A stretch of 64,000 nucleotides of DNA from Lutjanus erythropterus (lineage: Eukaryota; Chordata; Actinopteri; Lutjaniformes; Lutjanidae), in the NCBI GenBank assembly GCA_020091685.1, contig CM034603.1, positions 3,187,348-3,251,347 of the forward strand, written 5' to 3'. The notes under the pieces were generated by a model that saw nothing but the letters and a program-made list of their open reading frames with translations, was not told the DNA's origin and searched no databases. The stretch's first letter is position 1; each line of letters opens with the position of its first letter. Below, in pieces: positions 23,180 through 34,720 of this stretch. The position numbers and the translations under genes were made by a program.

Positions 23180-23752
23180 ATCAACAACTGCTTTAGTTTG
23201 AAATCTTGTTTAACTGAAGCCTTTTTTCTGATGATCTTCACTGATAAGTGGTTTTCTTAAGGCTCCACAGCTGTTTAGTCCCAATCCCTTGAGTTCTCTT
23301 CACATTGTGTGTATGGAAATGTTCTTACTTTCACTATTAATCATAGCCCTGACTTCTACTGTTGGATTTTTATGATTTGATTTCACCAAATGATCATTCT
23401 GACCACATTTCTTCCTTGAAGATGATGGTTCACCACAATCCTTCCAGGTTTTAATAATGTGTTGGACAGTTCTTAAGCCAGTTTTAGTAGTCTCATCAAT
23501 CTCCTTAGTTGTTTTCTTTGCTTGATGCAGGTCAATAATTTGATTCTTCTGAAAAAGAGTAACATCTTTTCCACGACCACAGGATATGTCTTCTGACATG
23601 GTTGTTTAAGAAGCGAGAAGCTCCTCACTGCATCAGTTAGAGTTCAATAACTTGTTACCAGCTGAATCATATTAATCACTGCTTTAATTATCAAATGGAA
23701 GGCTCTGAACTATTTGCTTGGTTAAATCCAGTTGGTGACGTTTTTGGCAGTG
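23180..23752 (-). mobile_element. Tc1-like transposon, 5' part
   Basis: Read on the minus strand, it starts after TA with CACTGCCAAAAACGTCACC, passes through an untranslated leader typical of fish Tc1 elements ('CAGCTGGTAACAAGTTATTG', 'TTCTTAAACAACCATG') and enters the transposase N-terminus. It stops before the DDE catalytic domain and has no second TIR, so it is a 3'-truncated relic. TA at 23753-23754 is the expected target. Confidence 0.85.
23205..23599 (-). pseudogene. Tc1 transposase N-terminal fragment
   Basis: The frame opens at an ATG at 23599 and encodes about 99 codons with a helix-turn-helix of the paired/homeodomain-like type (around residues 17-53: QKNQIIDLHQAKKTTKEI, then a second helix near VQHIIKTWKD), followed by the linker residues. 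Translation ends early at a stop near 23300, after which the same reading resumes at amino-acid level with LRKPL-like remnants before losing similarity. Full Tc1 transposases are about 340 residues with a DDE domain, all missing here. Not functional. Confidence 0.85.
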
Positions 23753-23754
23753 TA

Positions 23755-24676
23755 TATTTCATACTCTCAGAATTAAGTCTCTCCTGATCCTAATATTTTT
23801 TTGTAGGAATGGTTATAATATTTCTGAAACACTAACAGGCTTCTCTATCCATGTATATAGTATCATATAGAAACCCCTGCTGTTTGTAATTGATCCTCAA
23901 TTAGCATATACTGTATATTATGCTAACTGATTCAGAGAGAAGTTAAATGGTGATTTTAGTGAGGAATCATTTACACTGTAGGAAGGTGGAATTCTGTAAT
24001 TGGTTTAATGTTCTGAGACATATGAAGCAGAGAAAACAAGTTTAATCTCAGCAGATGGTTGGTGATACGAGCTCTGCAGTGTAAGTGGATTTGAATGATG
24101 AGTGTTGTTCCTCGAACACACCTGTGGAGTTTGTGCACCACAGTCAGACAGGAGATATACACCTCAGTAATGATTTTACATAATATTGCACTGCAGGGGC
24201 AACAAAGGCTCCAATTATGGCCGACCACATCTGGAGGTGGCCTGGCTGGCACTGTGATCAGATCTCAGCCAGGTGTAAATGCAATCTGTACAGCTTGGCC
24301 ACATACTCAGGAAAACAATCGAGCCAACATGTTGAAAGGTCACCTTTGCCTCCTCCTGCTATCTCCAGCTGCTTGTCATAAAGCTGCAGCTGAGCCCTGC
24401 CTCTGCAAAGCAAAAATATGTAAAGCCTGTGCAGCAGTGTCGCCACGAGAAACTCAATGAAACAGTATGAGATCCAAGATGACTAGTGATGAGAAGACTG
24501 ACCGGTTATTTAAGTAACCTGGTTTGTTTCATTCACGTGGCGCGAGCAAAGACTGAGCAGCTTGTTTGGTCCCCGCACCCCCCAGCTCCAACTGGGAGGT
24601 CTGTGCGAGTGGCGAGATGCGCCACATTGTTCCTGTCCTGCTAGATTATCCTGTATTGGTTCACTTGACCTGAGAC
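23755..24676. other. No gene recognised; possible repeat fragment
   Basis: 24200-24300 ('CGACCACATCTGGAGGTGG', 'GATCAGATCTCAGCCAGG') resembles a fish dispersed repeat by recollection, but has no second copy here. 24530-24650 is GC-rich. The 121-codon + strand frame has no recognisable domain. Confidence 0.35.
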
Positions 24677-25594
24677 CAGTGGTGGACAGTAACGAAGTAC
24701 ATTTACTTGAGCACTGTACTTAAGTACATTTTTTGAGTATCTGTACTTTACTTGAGTATTTGTTTTTTTTGGAAACTTCTGACTTTCACTCCACTACATT
24801 TCAAAGACAGATGTTGTACTTTTGACTCCACTACATTTCTAGGAAGACTGTTGTTACTTTTTGACTAAGCTTTGAAGTCAGCTGTTGCTGTTTTTTCTTT
24901 TCTAAAATGCAATTGGTCACATGCTGTGTTCCTCACAAAAGGAAACCAATCACAGTAGCTCCTCTCAAATGGGACTGATGTAAAAGTAGAAATACATCCA
25001 GGCGCTCTCTGTAACAAGAACAAGCAAACTCTCCCTCTTTCATTCAAACAAAAAGCAGTAATGGTGACAGCAGGAGAAAGACTAAATTAAATCTCAAGAT
25101 GTTATTATAATTATTCATTATTCCAGGTAGCTTTTAAAGTTGGATTGTTTTATTGGGGTGAAAAATACCACATAATTCATGTATATATACTGCCCCTGAA
25201 GACAGAAAGAAATCTCAGTTATTTAACAGACTTGGAGAACTCCTTACAGTTAACTTCAATATAATGTTATGATGTGATTTTAATACAGTTACATCAGAAA
25301 TTGACAACAGCTGTCCTTTTTGGTTTTGATTGTATTTCTATGTTGAAGTTTTTATAGGTGTTTCTATAGGCTTTGTGTAGCAGAGTGGTTCTACAAGCAG
25401 GTCAGTGCATCATCAGGTGGTTTCAGAGAGTTACAAGCTTCTGTAAATGCATCATGAAAACAATACAACATGTATTGATATTAGAAAATGTACTTTGTAA
25501 TTTGTACTTTTGAATACTTAAGTATTTTTAAAAGCAAGAACTCTAGTACTTTAACTCAAGTAAAATTTTGACTGAGCAACTTTCACTTGTAGTT
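24677..25594 (+). mobile_element. Non-autonomous hAT element, family H1, copy 2 (right end lost)
   Basis: Starts CAGTGGTGGACAGTAACG and follows copy 1 closely until CACTTGTAGTT, where the last 60-65 bp including the right terminus are missing. One of the two 'TACTTTTGAATACTTAAG' units near the right side is also absent. The left 8-mer is CCTGAGAC; the expected partner does not follow the truncated end, but CTTGAGAC follows copy 3 at 34001. Confidence 0.85.
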
Positions 25595-26072
25595 CTGGCT
25601 GAAGAATAAACAACCTGTGTTGATGTGTCTCCTCAAACATTTTCTCATCCAGACTCGTTTAACTTCTGCATCTGTTTTTCTCACGGCAAAGTTTTACTGC
25701 AGCAAACTGTTAGACTGCGTCTGTCTCCAGTTTGTTTACATCTGCTTCCACAGGAGATCACGTGATTCCACGATCTCGCAAGATCACGTTCCCCCTATTC
25801 AATCTTAATATAAAACTATAATAAGGCCTGGACGTAACCTGGAGGACTTTGGAGAAAATTTAAATAGTATTTAATGCATATTTTATAGTCACTGTCTTAT
25901 TATAAACATCCAATTTAATTTTTACAAGAAAAGTTGCAAAAATGTTTGTGAATGCTGTCAATTACATTTCTTAGAAAGACTGAAAATCGGAATCAGCCAA
26001 AATCGGAATCAGCAGGTCAGACCCTTCAAAAAATCGGAATCGGCCAAAAAAATTGAAATCGGTGCATCTCTA
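25595..26072. mobile_element. hAT fragment with right terminus, family H4
   Basis: The stretch ends AAATCGGTGCATCTCTA, the inverse of the fish hAT terminus TAGAGATGCACCGATTT, preceded by repeated 'AATCGGAATC(A/G)GCC' motifs. The interior contains 'TTTACTGCAGCAAACTG' and 'CACGTGATTCCA'. The left end is missing and was probably lost where it abuts hAT copy 2. Confidence 0.6.
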
Positions 26073-26342
26073 CTTAATAAGCACTGTTCACACTTAAGGC
26101 CCAGCATCCCCAATTTGAATAGTTAACTGTTAGAAAGTGCATAATAAAGGATGGATTAACCTTAATAAGCACTGTTTACACACTTTAGAGCTGGTATTCC
26201 CAAAATGCATCATTAACTATTAATAAGTACATGGTTAACTGCTAATAAATGCATAATGAAATATGCAGAAATCTCAATAAAGCAACAGCAAAACCTAAAC
26301 TAGTAAAATGGAGCTCTTATTAACATTCTCAAGCAGTTCTCA
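26073..26342. repeat. Foldback element R8, copy 2 (internal fragment)
   Basis: 'CCTTAATAAGCACTGTTTAC', 'CTGCTAATAAATGCATAATG' and 'CTCAATAAAGCAACAGCAAA' match the interior of 10437-11208. Termini are absent. Confidence 0.65.
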
Positions 26343-26396
26343 AGTTTCTTATTAGACCACTTATGTCTTAACATTTTTATAGTCTGATTACCACAT

Positions 26397-26693
26397 ACAC
26401 TCAAAAAACTGATCCAAGCCCTTCTTTGATGTGACACATTAAATTGTTGTTTGATTTGCTGAAACAAATCTATTAATTACTAAATATATGTACATTTAAT
26501 TGTTGTAAAGTAATAGTTTCACCTTTACATTCATGAACTCAAAACAAATGTGTTTCATTTGAACTGGGACCGCTCATTGCTCATGTGTGAGACAACGCGC
26601 TCTCAGCCTCTATTCCTCCCGGTCTCTGCTTCAATGCTGCTGCGGGATTATACTTTACAGAGACACAGGAAGCTGCTGTGATTCCACTTCTTG
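26397..26693 (+). other. Promoter and non-coding first exon of a repeated gene family (remnant)
   Basis: The block opens ACACTCAAAAAACTG and runs to a GC-richer segment ('GAGACAACGCGCTCTCAGCC', 'TACTTTACAGAGACACAGG') that ends in a good donor, CTTCTTG|GTGAGT at 26693/26694. I recall this arrangement upstream of a multicopy fish family often labelled SAMD3-like. In this window it lies 1.3-1.9 kb before short exons of the same kind. The element is therefore likely a copied gene 5' end; whether it is transcribed cannot be told. Confidence 0.4.
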
Positions 26694-27984
26694 GTGAGTA
26701 CTCCATTTTGTTCTATTTTAAAAAGCTTGCTGTGAAAAGACGGTGAAGTGAGACGAATTTTACCATCAGTGAAGGGTTAGCTAGCTAAGATACATGGGGG
26801 AGAATGAAGTTTGACAAAGTGTCTGTGGTTGCTCTGACTAGTGTTATAACCACACAACTTTTACTGGAAAAGTGTACATGAACATGAATTATGACCTCTT
26901 ATAACTAGCCTAATGAGTCAGTTTTAGCAGACCCCCCTCTCATCTCCCCCACTCACGGTCACTCAGACACACACACTCGCGGATTCACTCATTGACACTG
27001 TTTACTTAGACGTTAGAGGCCATTTGTGGCTTTTAAAAGACCAATTACGCGGTACTAAACTTGTCGAAAATTGCAATTTTGAATGCAATGTGGGTCATGA
27101 GCAGCACAGCATAGCTTATAATTAAGCATTACAGCTAATGTTAGCACTGCACTGTAAACTGTTAGCTTGTGTCAACACCAAACTAGTCTTGTCTTCAGTT
27201 AGCCATAGAAGTTTTATATTTTAATGGTCTGGTAGATCTATGAACAGTGATAACACCAGTGAAGTTTAGTGAACACTTAATGTTAGTGCTGCATGGGATG
27301 CTGGATTAAATATCTCAACAGAGGTCTGTGATCCTGCATATTAATTAACCATGTGCTTCTGTTTGTTTGAAAGATGATGGAAGATTCAGTCTGATTTATG
27401 GACAGATGAAGAAAGATACATTTGCATCAGGGGAGATACATTTCATTACAGTAATTTCAGATGAAAGTAGAATGAACATTTTATGCAGGCTCTGTCTTTT
27501 AATTGAGCAAACAGTAGCTGCTGTAGAGCAAACAAGGAGTATTTAGTATGCTTTCATGACATGATGAAATCTGCAGCATCATTGTAGCTGTACATTTTTT
27601 CCTTGTCTTTTCCACTCAAAAATTAGAGTTTCTATTCCTAAAATGTCTGCCCTTGAATACACTCACTTGTAGCTGTACAAAGTTTGGATATCCTCTAAAA
27701 TCTGAGATTCAAAGGTACACAGAGCAAGCTAGATTCTGTACGTAACACATGAAAGCCAATGGCTACCTAATACACAATGTTAGCAAATGAAACTATGAAC
27801 CTCTAGGGCGTAACACATATGAAAACAGTGGACTCAGTACGTAATAGAAGTTTCCAGAATTTCAAGATTTTTTGTTGTTTGTTTTTTACATTTCATGTGG
27901 GTTCTCTCATGGAATACTGTCTACTTGGTGAAATTATGAGTATCCCATCATTTGCACTGAATATATTTGTCTCATCTTTTGCAG
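26694..27984. other. Probable intron of the SAMD3-like remnant
   Basis: AT-rich DNA between the first exon-like block and the next acceptor. No separate feature recognised. Confidence 0.35.
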
Positions 27985-28029
27985 TTTCATCAACGGTACC
28001 AAGGTACTGGAGGCAACCTCTCAGTGATT
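27985..28029 (+). other. Candidate 45-nt non-coding exon
   Basis: Preceded by TTTGTCTCATCTTTTGCAG and followed by GTAAGT, both near-consensus. No start codon. Placed between the first exon-like block and the short coding exons. Confidence 0.3.
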
Positions 28030-28152
28030 GTAAGTAATAGACTGCCTACTTAATGCTGGCACATGTTCTGTATCATTGTCACATGTTCAATTTTAACTGT
28101 GCTAATTGTCTTTACTCTCCTTTTCAGGATACTGAATGTGGAAGTGCAAAGA

Positions 28153-28613
28153 ATGCAATCTAGAACTAGCTACCAGGTATTTGTTGCTGCAGCATTTCAG
28201 GCAGACACATGGGCATTTTAGGGACAGTTATATCTTGTTATCATTATTATTATTATTATTATATTTTTTCACATATAATGACAGACCAAAAACCCACTGA
28301 CCTTCAGACCACCATCACAACCTGATGTCTTCATTTTTCACCCATGTTTTAGTGCGATGACATCAATATAAGGAGGGAGTGCATCCTGAGAAGTCTTGTT
28401 GTCTATGTCAGTGAAGACCCAGATGTGTTTTTCAAGGAAGATTTGGTAAGTGTATTACAATTCTTTCTCATGTAGTATAATTGTAACTCATACGTATCAT
28501 TACTGTAAACATTCAACATAAAAAAATACTGTAACTCATCTTTTTTCTTTTTTTCTGCATTTCCTGACCTCTGGCACCTCCATTTTACTCGTCAGGACAT
28601 TACTGCAACCTAG
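28153..28613 (+). CDS. Possible spliced small ORF, SAMD3-like remnant (44 codons, 3 exons)
   Basis: Three segments join in frame: 28153-28176 (ATG to CAG; exon begins 28128 after TTTTCAG, donor GTATTT), 28353-28445 (after GTTTTAG, donor GTAAGT) and 28596-28613 (after CTCGTCAG, ending TAG). The 31-codon middle exon contains RRECILRSLVVYVSEDPDVF, which resembles the 'GRECILRALCVYL.EDP' segment of a large fish family annotated as sterile-alpha-motif or SAMD3-like. Family members are several hundred residues, so this would be a drastically shortened relic or an independent micropeptide. Splice signals are intact and no stop interrupts the frame, which is unusual for a decayed copy. No expression evidence; the peptide has no known function. 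Confidence 0.35.
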
Positions 28614-29328
28614 TGACACGTAGTAGTCACTGTATACACTCTAAAGTATCATACAAAGATGTACACACAGTACACGCAGACACACCTTTACAAGTGGGGA
28701 TGGATTTGGTTTCTCACTCTGCTCACACACTTTCTCTCACTTTGCTGAATATTTTCCGTGATAGATTCAAAAGGGATCACTGAAAGTGCATAGCTTTACA
28801 GCTGAAAAATGTTGGCCATAAAGCTGCTAACATTATGTTGCCACTCAGCTCTCTTGCATTGCTATAGCCTTGGCTCTGGCAGCTCCAGTTTCAGGCATTG
28901 ATGGAGCTGAAGCTGATCTGGCTCAGTCCACTGTCATCCATGTTGTGTGCCTCAGATTCTGGAGGTGAAAAAACATCCACCTCTGAGGAGCCGTCTGTGG
29001 AACAGGTGACCTGAGAGTCTGTGTCGCTGTCAAGTCCTTTGTCACACATCTACGCTCCACCCTGTCTCAGCTCCTCCTCTCTCCTTGTTCTGTCAGTATC
29101 TGCCCACTTTTTAAGCATTTTTCAAAATTATGTAGCAGGTGAAGAAGGCTCTGACTGCAGGGGTTAGTTACTCTATAATATTGAGACTAATCTAATTCCA
29201 TGCTTCATTTATGAGAAATACTATGAAACAGTCAATGACTTCAGGAAACAACACTGATATGTGCATCAGAAGATTCTGTGAAGGCCTGACACACCACCAT
29301 CATTAACCATAACAACCATATATATATA
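28614..29328. other. Unrecognised DNA
   Basis: A short (ATT)n run lies at about 28240-28265 upstream of this stretch; within it I see no supported gene or repeat. Confidence 0.45.
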
Positions 29329-29900
29329 CACTACCAGTCAAAAGTGTTTGAACACCCCAATTTTTCCAGTTTTGTATCGAAATTCAAGCAGTTCAAGTCC
29401 AATGAATAGCTTGAAATGGTACACAGGTAAATGGTGAACTGCCAAAGGTTAAAAAAAAGGTAAGGTTACCCAAAACTGAAAAATAATGTACATTTCAGAA
29501 TTATACAAAAAGACCTTTTTCAGGGAACAAGAAATGTGTTAACAACTTTAAGGTGTTCTGCAGCAATGGAGGTTGATCAAGCCTTGAAAGTTGGTGCTAC
29601 CAATTCCTACAACTTTCCTTGATTCCTTACAACCCCCTCTGTCTGCATAAAAGTAGTGCTGGAACACACTGTGGTACCATACCCTATCATGAGCATTATT
29701 TGAACAGTATTGTACTGCAGAAAGTAGTGTGTTGACAGGAAGAGGTCTGACAGACCCAAAGCCACAACAAAATCAGAAGACAAGTTTCTGAGAGTCAACA
29801 GCTTGTGTGATAGGCAGCTCACAGGACAACAGCTTCAAGCACAGCTTAATAGTGGTCATGGCAAGCAGGTCTCAGTTTCAACTGTGAAGAGAAGACTGAC
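29329..29900 (+). mobile_element. Tc1-like transposon, 5' part (second family)
   Basis: After TA it starts CACTACCAGTCAAAAGTGTT, a typical Tc1 TIR, followed by 'TTTTTCCAGTTTTGTATCG', 'ACCCCCTCTGTCTGCATAAA' and 'AAAGCCACAACAAAATCAG', all characteristic of a fish Tc1 element. It breaks off at 'GTGAAGAGAAGACTGAC', within the region encoding the DNA-binding domain, exactly where the L2-type LINE begins. The 3' half does not reappear after the LINE, so it is truncated and inactive. Confidence 0.85.
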
Positions 29901-30257
29901 TTTCTTTCTTTTTTCAACTTCAATTGTTTATTAATATTTTATCAGATAACCTCAGCGCTACTGTTTGCAACCACCACTAACCAGAGGGGACTACGGCTGA
30001 TCAATCCCACTTACCGGAGGCTGTTCCAACACAGCAGGCCCAGTCTTGGGCTGGTAAGTTTTGGTCTTATTACAACCTCCCATGTGCGACAAGTCTACTT
30101 TCCGCGGTAGGCTCCCATTGTGGAGCCCTCGCAAGTAAGTTTTGCCCTGTGCTGCCTGTCTCTACACCAAAGATAACAGCGCCTACCACCGTTACGACTA
30201 CTTTTACTGGCCATAGTTGTTTTTGTCTCTCCAGCAACCACCACCAGACCCACTGGC

Positions 30258-30700
30258 ATGCCTCCACTCACATCACCATCCGGATGCGACAGCTGCCTCC
30301 GCCTGACCCAGAAAATATCCCAGCTGGAAGAGAGAATATCCGTGCTATACCAGATCCGGGATGAAGAACAGATCCTCGACTCTCTGATCACCATGGGCCC
30401 CGCTGCCACCACCACAAATGCCGGAGAACTGGACTCGACTGTACCATGTTTAGATGATGCTGGTGCTACTGCTGCTCAAGCTGGGAGCTAAACCCAAGGC
30501 CCCAGTTAGCTCCACTCCTAGCCAGAAGGAGTCGTGGACTGTTGCCCGCAAGGGTAAACATGGTGGGAAGCTTTCCTACCACCCCCCTCCACCTCAGTCT
30601 GTCCAGCTGAACAACAAATTTTCCATGTGTTCCTGTGCGAGCAAGATTTTCCTCCACTCCCAGCATCGTCTCCCGAGTCTGACGGCCTCCTGTCGCCGCC
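30258..30700 (+). pseudogene. LINE ORF1 remnant
   Basis: The first open stretch (30258-30491) encodes CDSCLRLTQKISQLEERISV, a short heptad-like segment typical of the ORF1 or ORF2 leader of fish L2/Rex-type LINEs. A frameshift near 30480 leads to WTVARKGKHGG and a proline-rich tract. Similarity continues in another frame to about 30740 (LLSPPSP-type residues). No intact start or nucleic-acid-binding domain. Confidence 0.6.
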
Positions 30701-30753
30701 GTCACCCTCCACAGCGGTGTCCAAGTCGTTTATCCCACCTGTTGACCATCACT

Positions 30754-32802
30754 CTGAACGGCACAGAACAGTTCTGCGCACTGTTTGGTGATCAAAGTTC
30801 ACAACTGTCTGAACTTTCCAATACTAATGATCTGGCCGACTGCTTCAATTCAATCTGCTTGTCTACTCTCAATGCCATTGCACCTCTTAAAGTTAGGTCT
30901 AAGTCCTCAGCAAGAAAACAACCCTGGATAAATGATGACATTCACAGCTGCAAAAGGGAATGTAGGAAAGCTGAGCGCAGATGGAAAGAATCCAATCTCC
31001 ATGTACATTTCAATACTATGAAGGAGTTATTGTTACATTTTAACAAAATGGTCAAGAACATATTATTTTTCCGATCTTATTTCCACTCATCAACACAATC
31101 CTAGTGTTTTATTTAAAACGGTTGACCAGTTGCTAAATCCTCTCCCCCCTGTGCCCCAGCTGAAAGTAATTCTGATTGTGAAATGTTTTTATCTTATTTT
31201 ATTGATAAAGTAGAGAAAACAAGAGCCTCCATTACGACAAACATAGCCTACTCTGATAACCTTTGCCTGCAGCATAATGATTTTACCCAGTTTTATTCCA
31301 TCACCCTGTCTGAACTTTTAGATACAGTGTCACATATGAGAGTGTCTTCCAGACCTCTTGATGTGATACCAAGCCTTTACTTAAAATAATGGACTTAATT
31401 GGGCCCCATTTGCTTTCTGTTTTTAACAGCTCCCTATCTACGGGTTGTGTCCCCGTTCATTTTAAAACTGCATGTGTGAACCCGCTTTTAAAGTGAGCTG
31501 GACCCCTCCCTCCCTGAAAATTACAGCCCGATATCAAAGTGGCCATTTATTTCATAAATATTAGAGAAAATAGTGTCCAAGCAATTTTTATTGGCATTGG
31601 AAAATAATAACACTTTTGAAAAATTTCAATCTGGTTTCCGGAAGTTCCACAGCACCGAAACGGCCCTGCTTAAGGTCACAAATGACCTTTTAATGGCTGC
31701 TGACGATGACAACTGCGCAGTTCTTGTTCTCCTAGATCTTAGCTCAGCCTTTGACACAATTGACCACAACATCTTCCTCGACAGACTGAGGTGCTGGGCA
31801 GGGATTTCAGGTGCAGCACTGCAGTGGTTTTTATCTTATCTATCTCTGTTAACAATTATGTTTCATCTTTTGCGTGTGCCTCAAGGGTTGGTTTTAGGGC
31901 CAATCTTATTTTCTCTATGCTTCCTCTTGGGCATATTATACAAAGTCATGGTGTGTCTTACCATTTTTATGCAGATGATTCGCAAATGTACTTACCCCTG
32001 AGATCCTGATATGCTTGATTCACTAAATGACTGCTTGTCTGAAGTAAAGGATTGGATGTCACAACATTTTCTCCAGCTAAACTCCAATAAAACTGAAATC
32101 GTGTTGAGTGGGCCCCAGCAAATGATTACACAAATCCCACCATTTGCTGGTCCCCTAACAGATCATATCAAGTCTGTTGTTAGGAATCTGGGAGTGTGGT
32201 TTGATGGAAACCTAAATTTTGAACATCATACAACAAAGCTAGTGCAGTCATGTTTTTATCATCTAAGAAGTATTTCAAAAATACATTCAATACGATCTTT
32301 TAAAGACACAGAAACCATTTTACATGTTTTTATCTCATCACGCCTGGATTTCTGCAACAGCCTTTTTACCTGCTTGAACCAAAAATCTATTAACAGACTT
32401 CAGAGTGTTCAAACCTCAGCTGCCAGACTTTTATCCAGAAATAGGAAACATGATCATATCACTTCTGTTTTAGCATCTCTACATTGGCTCCCTGTATGTT
32501 TTAGATTAGATTTTAAGATTTTACTGAGGACTTTTAAAGCTCTCAGTGGCCTCACTCCCTCATACATCGCTGACCTGTTAGTACCTTACATACCAGGACA
32601 TTCCTTGAGATCCTCGGGCAGAGGTCTCTTGTCTGTTCCATATGCCCGGCTGAAAACTAAAGGGGACAGGGCCTTTTCAGTCAGGGCCCCAAGGCTCTGG
32701 AACAATCTGCCTGAGGAAATTAGGTCAGCCAAGTCAGTGATCTCCTTTAAATCTCTTCTTAAGACATACTTTTATCAGAGAGCCTTTCCTGATTTTATCT
32801 AA
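30754..32802 (+). pseudogene. LINE ORF2 remnant: reverse transcriptase without endonuclease
   Basis: The linker (LADCFNSICLSTLNAIAPLK and a basic helix) is followed by reverse-transcriptase motifs: FQSGFRKFHSTETALLK, motif A DLSSAFDTIDH (31735-31767), motif B PQGLVLGPILFS (from 31879) and motif C FYADD (31965-31979). Motif C is in a different frame from A and B, showing small compensating indels. The C-terminal 263 codons from 32011 are open and contain LNSNKTEIVLSGP, VRNLGVWFD, SRLDFCNSLF, LHWLPV, FKILLRTFKALSGLTPSY and LWNNLPEEIR, the usual L2/CR1 tail. Stops at 31388 and near 31555 also break it. Inactive. Confidence 0.9.
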
Positions 32803-32991
32803 GTTTGAACTGTTGTACACTGGTTTTATTTCTTAAAAATGTTTTTACCTTCCTATTTTGCACTGTACCATTTTATTTTATCTGTTTTAGCTGTTGTGTG
32901 ATTCTTGATCCTGTCTGTTTTATTTTGTTGTCTTTGTGAAGCACTTTGTAATGTGAATTAGTATTAATAATAAACTTTTGTGTCGTATATG

Positions 32992-34000
32992 CAGTGGTGG
33001 ACAGTAATGAAGAACATTTATTTGAGTACTGTACTTAAGTACATTTTTTGAGTATCTGTACTTTACTTGAGTATTTGTTTTTTTTGGAAACTTCTGACTT
33101 TCACTCCACTACATTTCAAAGACAAATATTGTACTTTTGACTCCACTACATTTCTAGGAAGGTTGTTACTTTTTGACTAAGCTTTGAAGTCAGCTGTTGG
33201 TGTTTTTTATTTTCTAAAATGCAATTGGTCACATGCTGTGTTCCTCACAGAAGGAAACCAATCACAGTAGCTCCTCTCAAATGGGACTGATGTAAAAGCA
33301 GAAATATGTCCAGACGCACTAACAAGAACAAGCAAACTCTCCCTCTTTCATTCAAACAAAAAGCGGTAATGGTGACGGCAGGAGAAAGACTAAATTAAAT
33401 CTCAAGATGTTATTATAATTATTCATCATTCCAGGTAGCTTTTAAAGTTGGATTGTTTTTATCAGGGTGAAAAAATACCACATAATTCATGTATATATAC
33501 TGCCTCTGAAGACAGAAAGAAATCTCAGTTATTTAACAGACTTGGAGAACTTCTTACAGTTAACTTCAATCTAATGTTATGTGATTTTAATACAGTTACA
33601 TCAGAAAATGACAATAACTGTCCCTTTTGGTTTTGATTGTATTTCTATGTTGAAGTTTTTATAGGTGTTTCTATAGACTTTGTGTAGCAGAGTGGTTCTA
33701 CAAGCAGGTCAGTGCATCATTAGATGGTTTCAGAGAGTTACAAGCTTCTGTAAATGCATCATGAAAACAATACAGCGTGTATTGATATTAGAAAATGTAC
33801 TTTGTAATTTGTACTTTTGAATACTTAAGTATTTTTAAAAACATGTACTTTTGAATACTTGAGTATTTTTAAAACCAAGTACTCTAGTACTTTAACTCAA
33901 GTAAAACTTTGACTGAGCAACTTTCACTTGTAGTTGAGTAATATTTGACCAGGAGTAACTTGGACTCAAGTACTGGGGTTGAGTACTTTGTCCACCACTG
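32992..34000 (+). mobile_element. Non-autonomous hAT element, family H1, copy 3
   Basis: Full-length by both ends (CAGTGGTGGACAGTAATG and GTACTTTGTCCACCACTG) and very close to copy 1 throughout, including both 'TACTTTTGAATACTT' units. The flanking 8-mers disagree: CGTATATG on the left, CTTGAGAC on the right. The right one matches the left flank of copy 2 (CCTGAGAC) at 7 of 8 bases. Confidence 0.9.
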
Positions 34001-34137
34001 CTTGAGACACACTGTGGTATTGACAAGTCCATCAGCTCTGCCTCACTAATCTGCATCTTGAGATCTTATCACAATGATGGCTGAATCAGGATAACAAGAG
34101 CACTTCTTAAAGGTGATATAAATGATTCAGGAGAAAA

Positions 34138-34720
34138 ATACAGTCGACACACTCGACATTTCAACTTCATTCTCAACATTTCGACTTTATTCTCGACATT
34201 TCGACTTTATTCTCGACATTTTGACTTAACTGTCACAATTACAACCTTTTCCTTGGCATTTAAAATTTATTTTGACTTTATTCTCAACATTTCAACTTTA
34301 TCTTGACCTATGACTTAATTGTCAACATTTCAACCTTTGTCTTGACACTTCAACTTTATTTCAACTTGATTCTCAACATTTCAAATTTTTTCAACTTGAC
34401 TGTGAAAATTTCAACTTTATTTTTACTTTTTGACTTAATTGTCAACATTTCAACCTTTTTCTTGACATTTCAACTTTATGCTCAACATTTCAACTTTATT
34501 TCGACCTTTTGACTTAACTGTCAGTGTTCCAACCTTTTTCTTTACATCTCAAGTTTATTTCGACTTTACTCTCAACATTTCAACTTTATTTAAAATTTAT
34601 GCTCAACATTTCAACTTTATTTTGACTTGACTGAACACTTCAAGTTAATTTTGACTTTAATCTCAACATTACAACTTTATATTTACTTTAAACTCTCAAC
34701 GTTTTGACTTTAGTCTCGTT
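34138..34720. repeat. Minisatellite of 'CATTTCAACTTTATTCTCAA' type
   Basis: About 28 imperfect units of roughly 20-21 bp alternate CAACATTTCAACTTTATT, CGACATTTCGACTTTATT and variants. Unit length varies slightly. The same unit forms 36090-36790. Confidence 0.9.

Larger units (their letters stand above)
29901..32990 (+). mobile_element. L2/CR1-type LINE, degenerate, endonuclease region deleted
   Basis: About 3.1 kb with an ORF1-like region (30258-30700), the linker before the reverse transcriptase (30754-31104), the reverse transcriptase (31183-32000) and the C-terminal domain (32011-32802), then a 3' UTR with 'GAAGCACTTTGTAATG' and 'TAATAATAAA'. Frameshifts and stops break every part. The apurinic-type endonuclease expected between ORF1 and the linker is missing. 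It is bounded by a truncated Tc1 element on the left and hAT copy 3 on the right. Confidence 0.9.

Noticed and set aside
30070..30724. Several minus-strand ORFs of 65-106 codons
   Set aside because: Shadows of the GC-richer LINE ORF1 region on the opposite strand.
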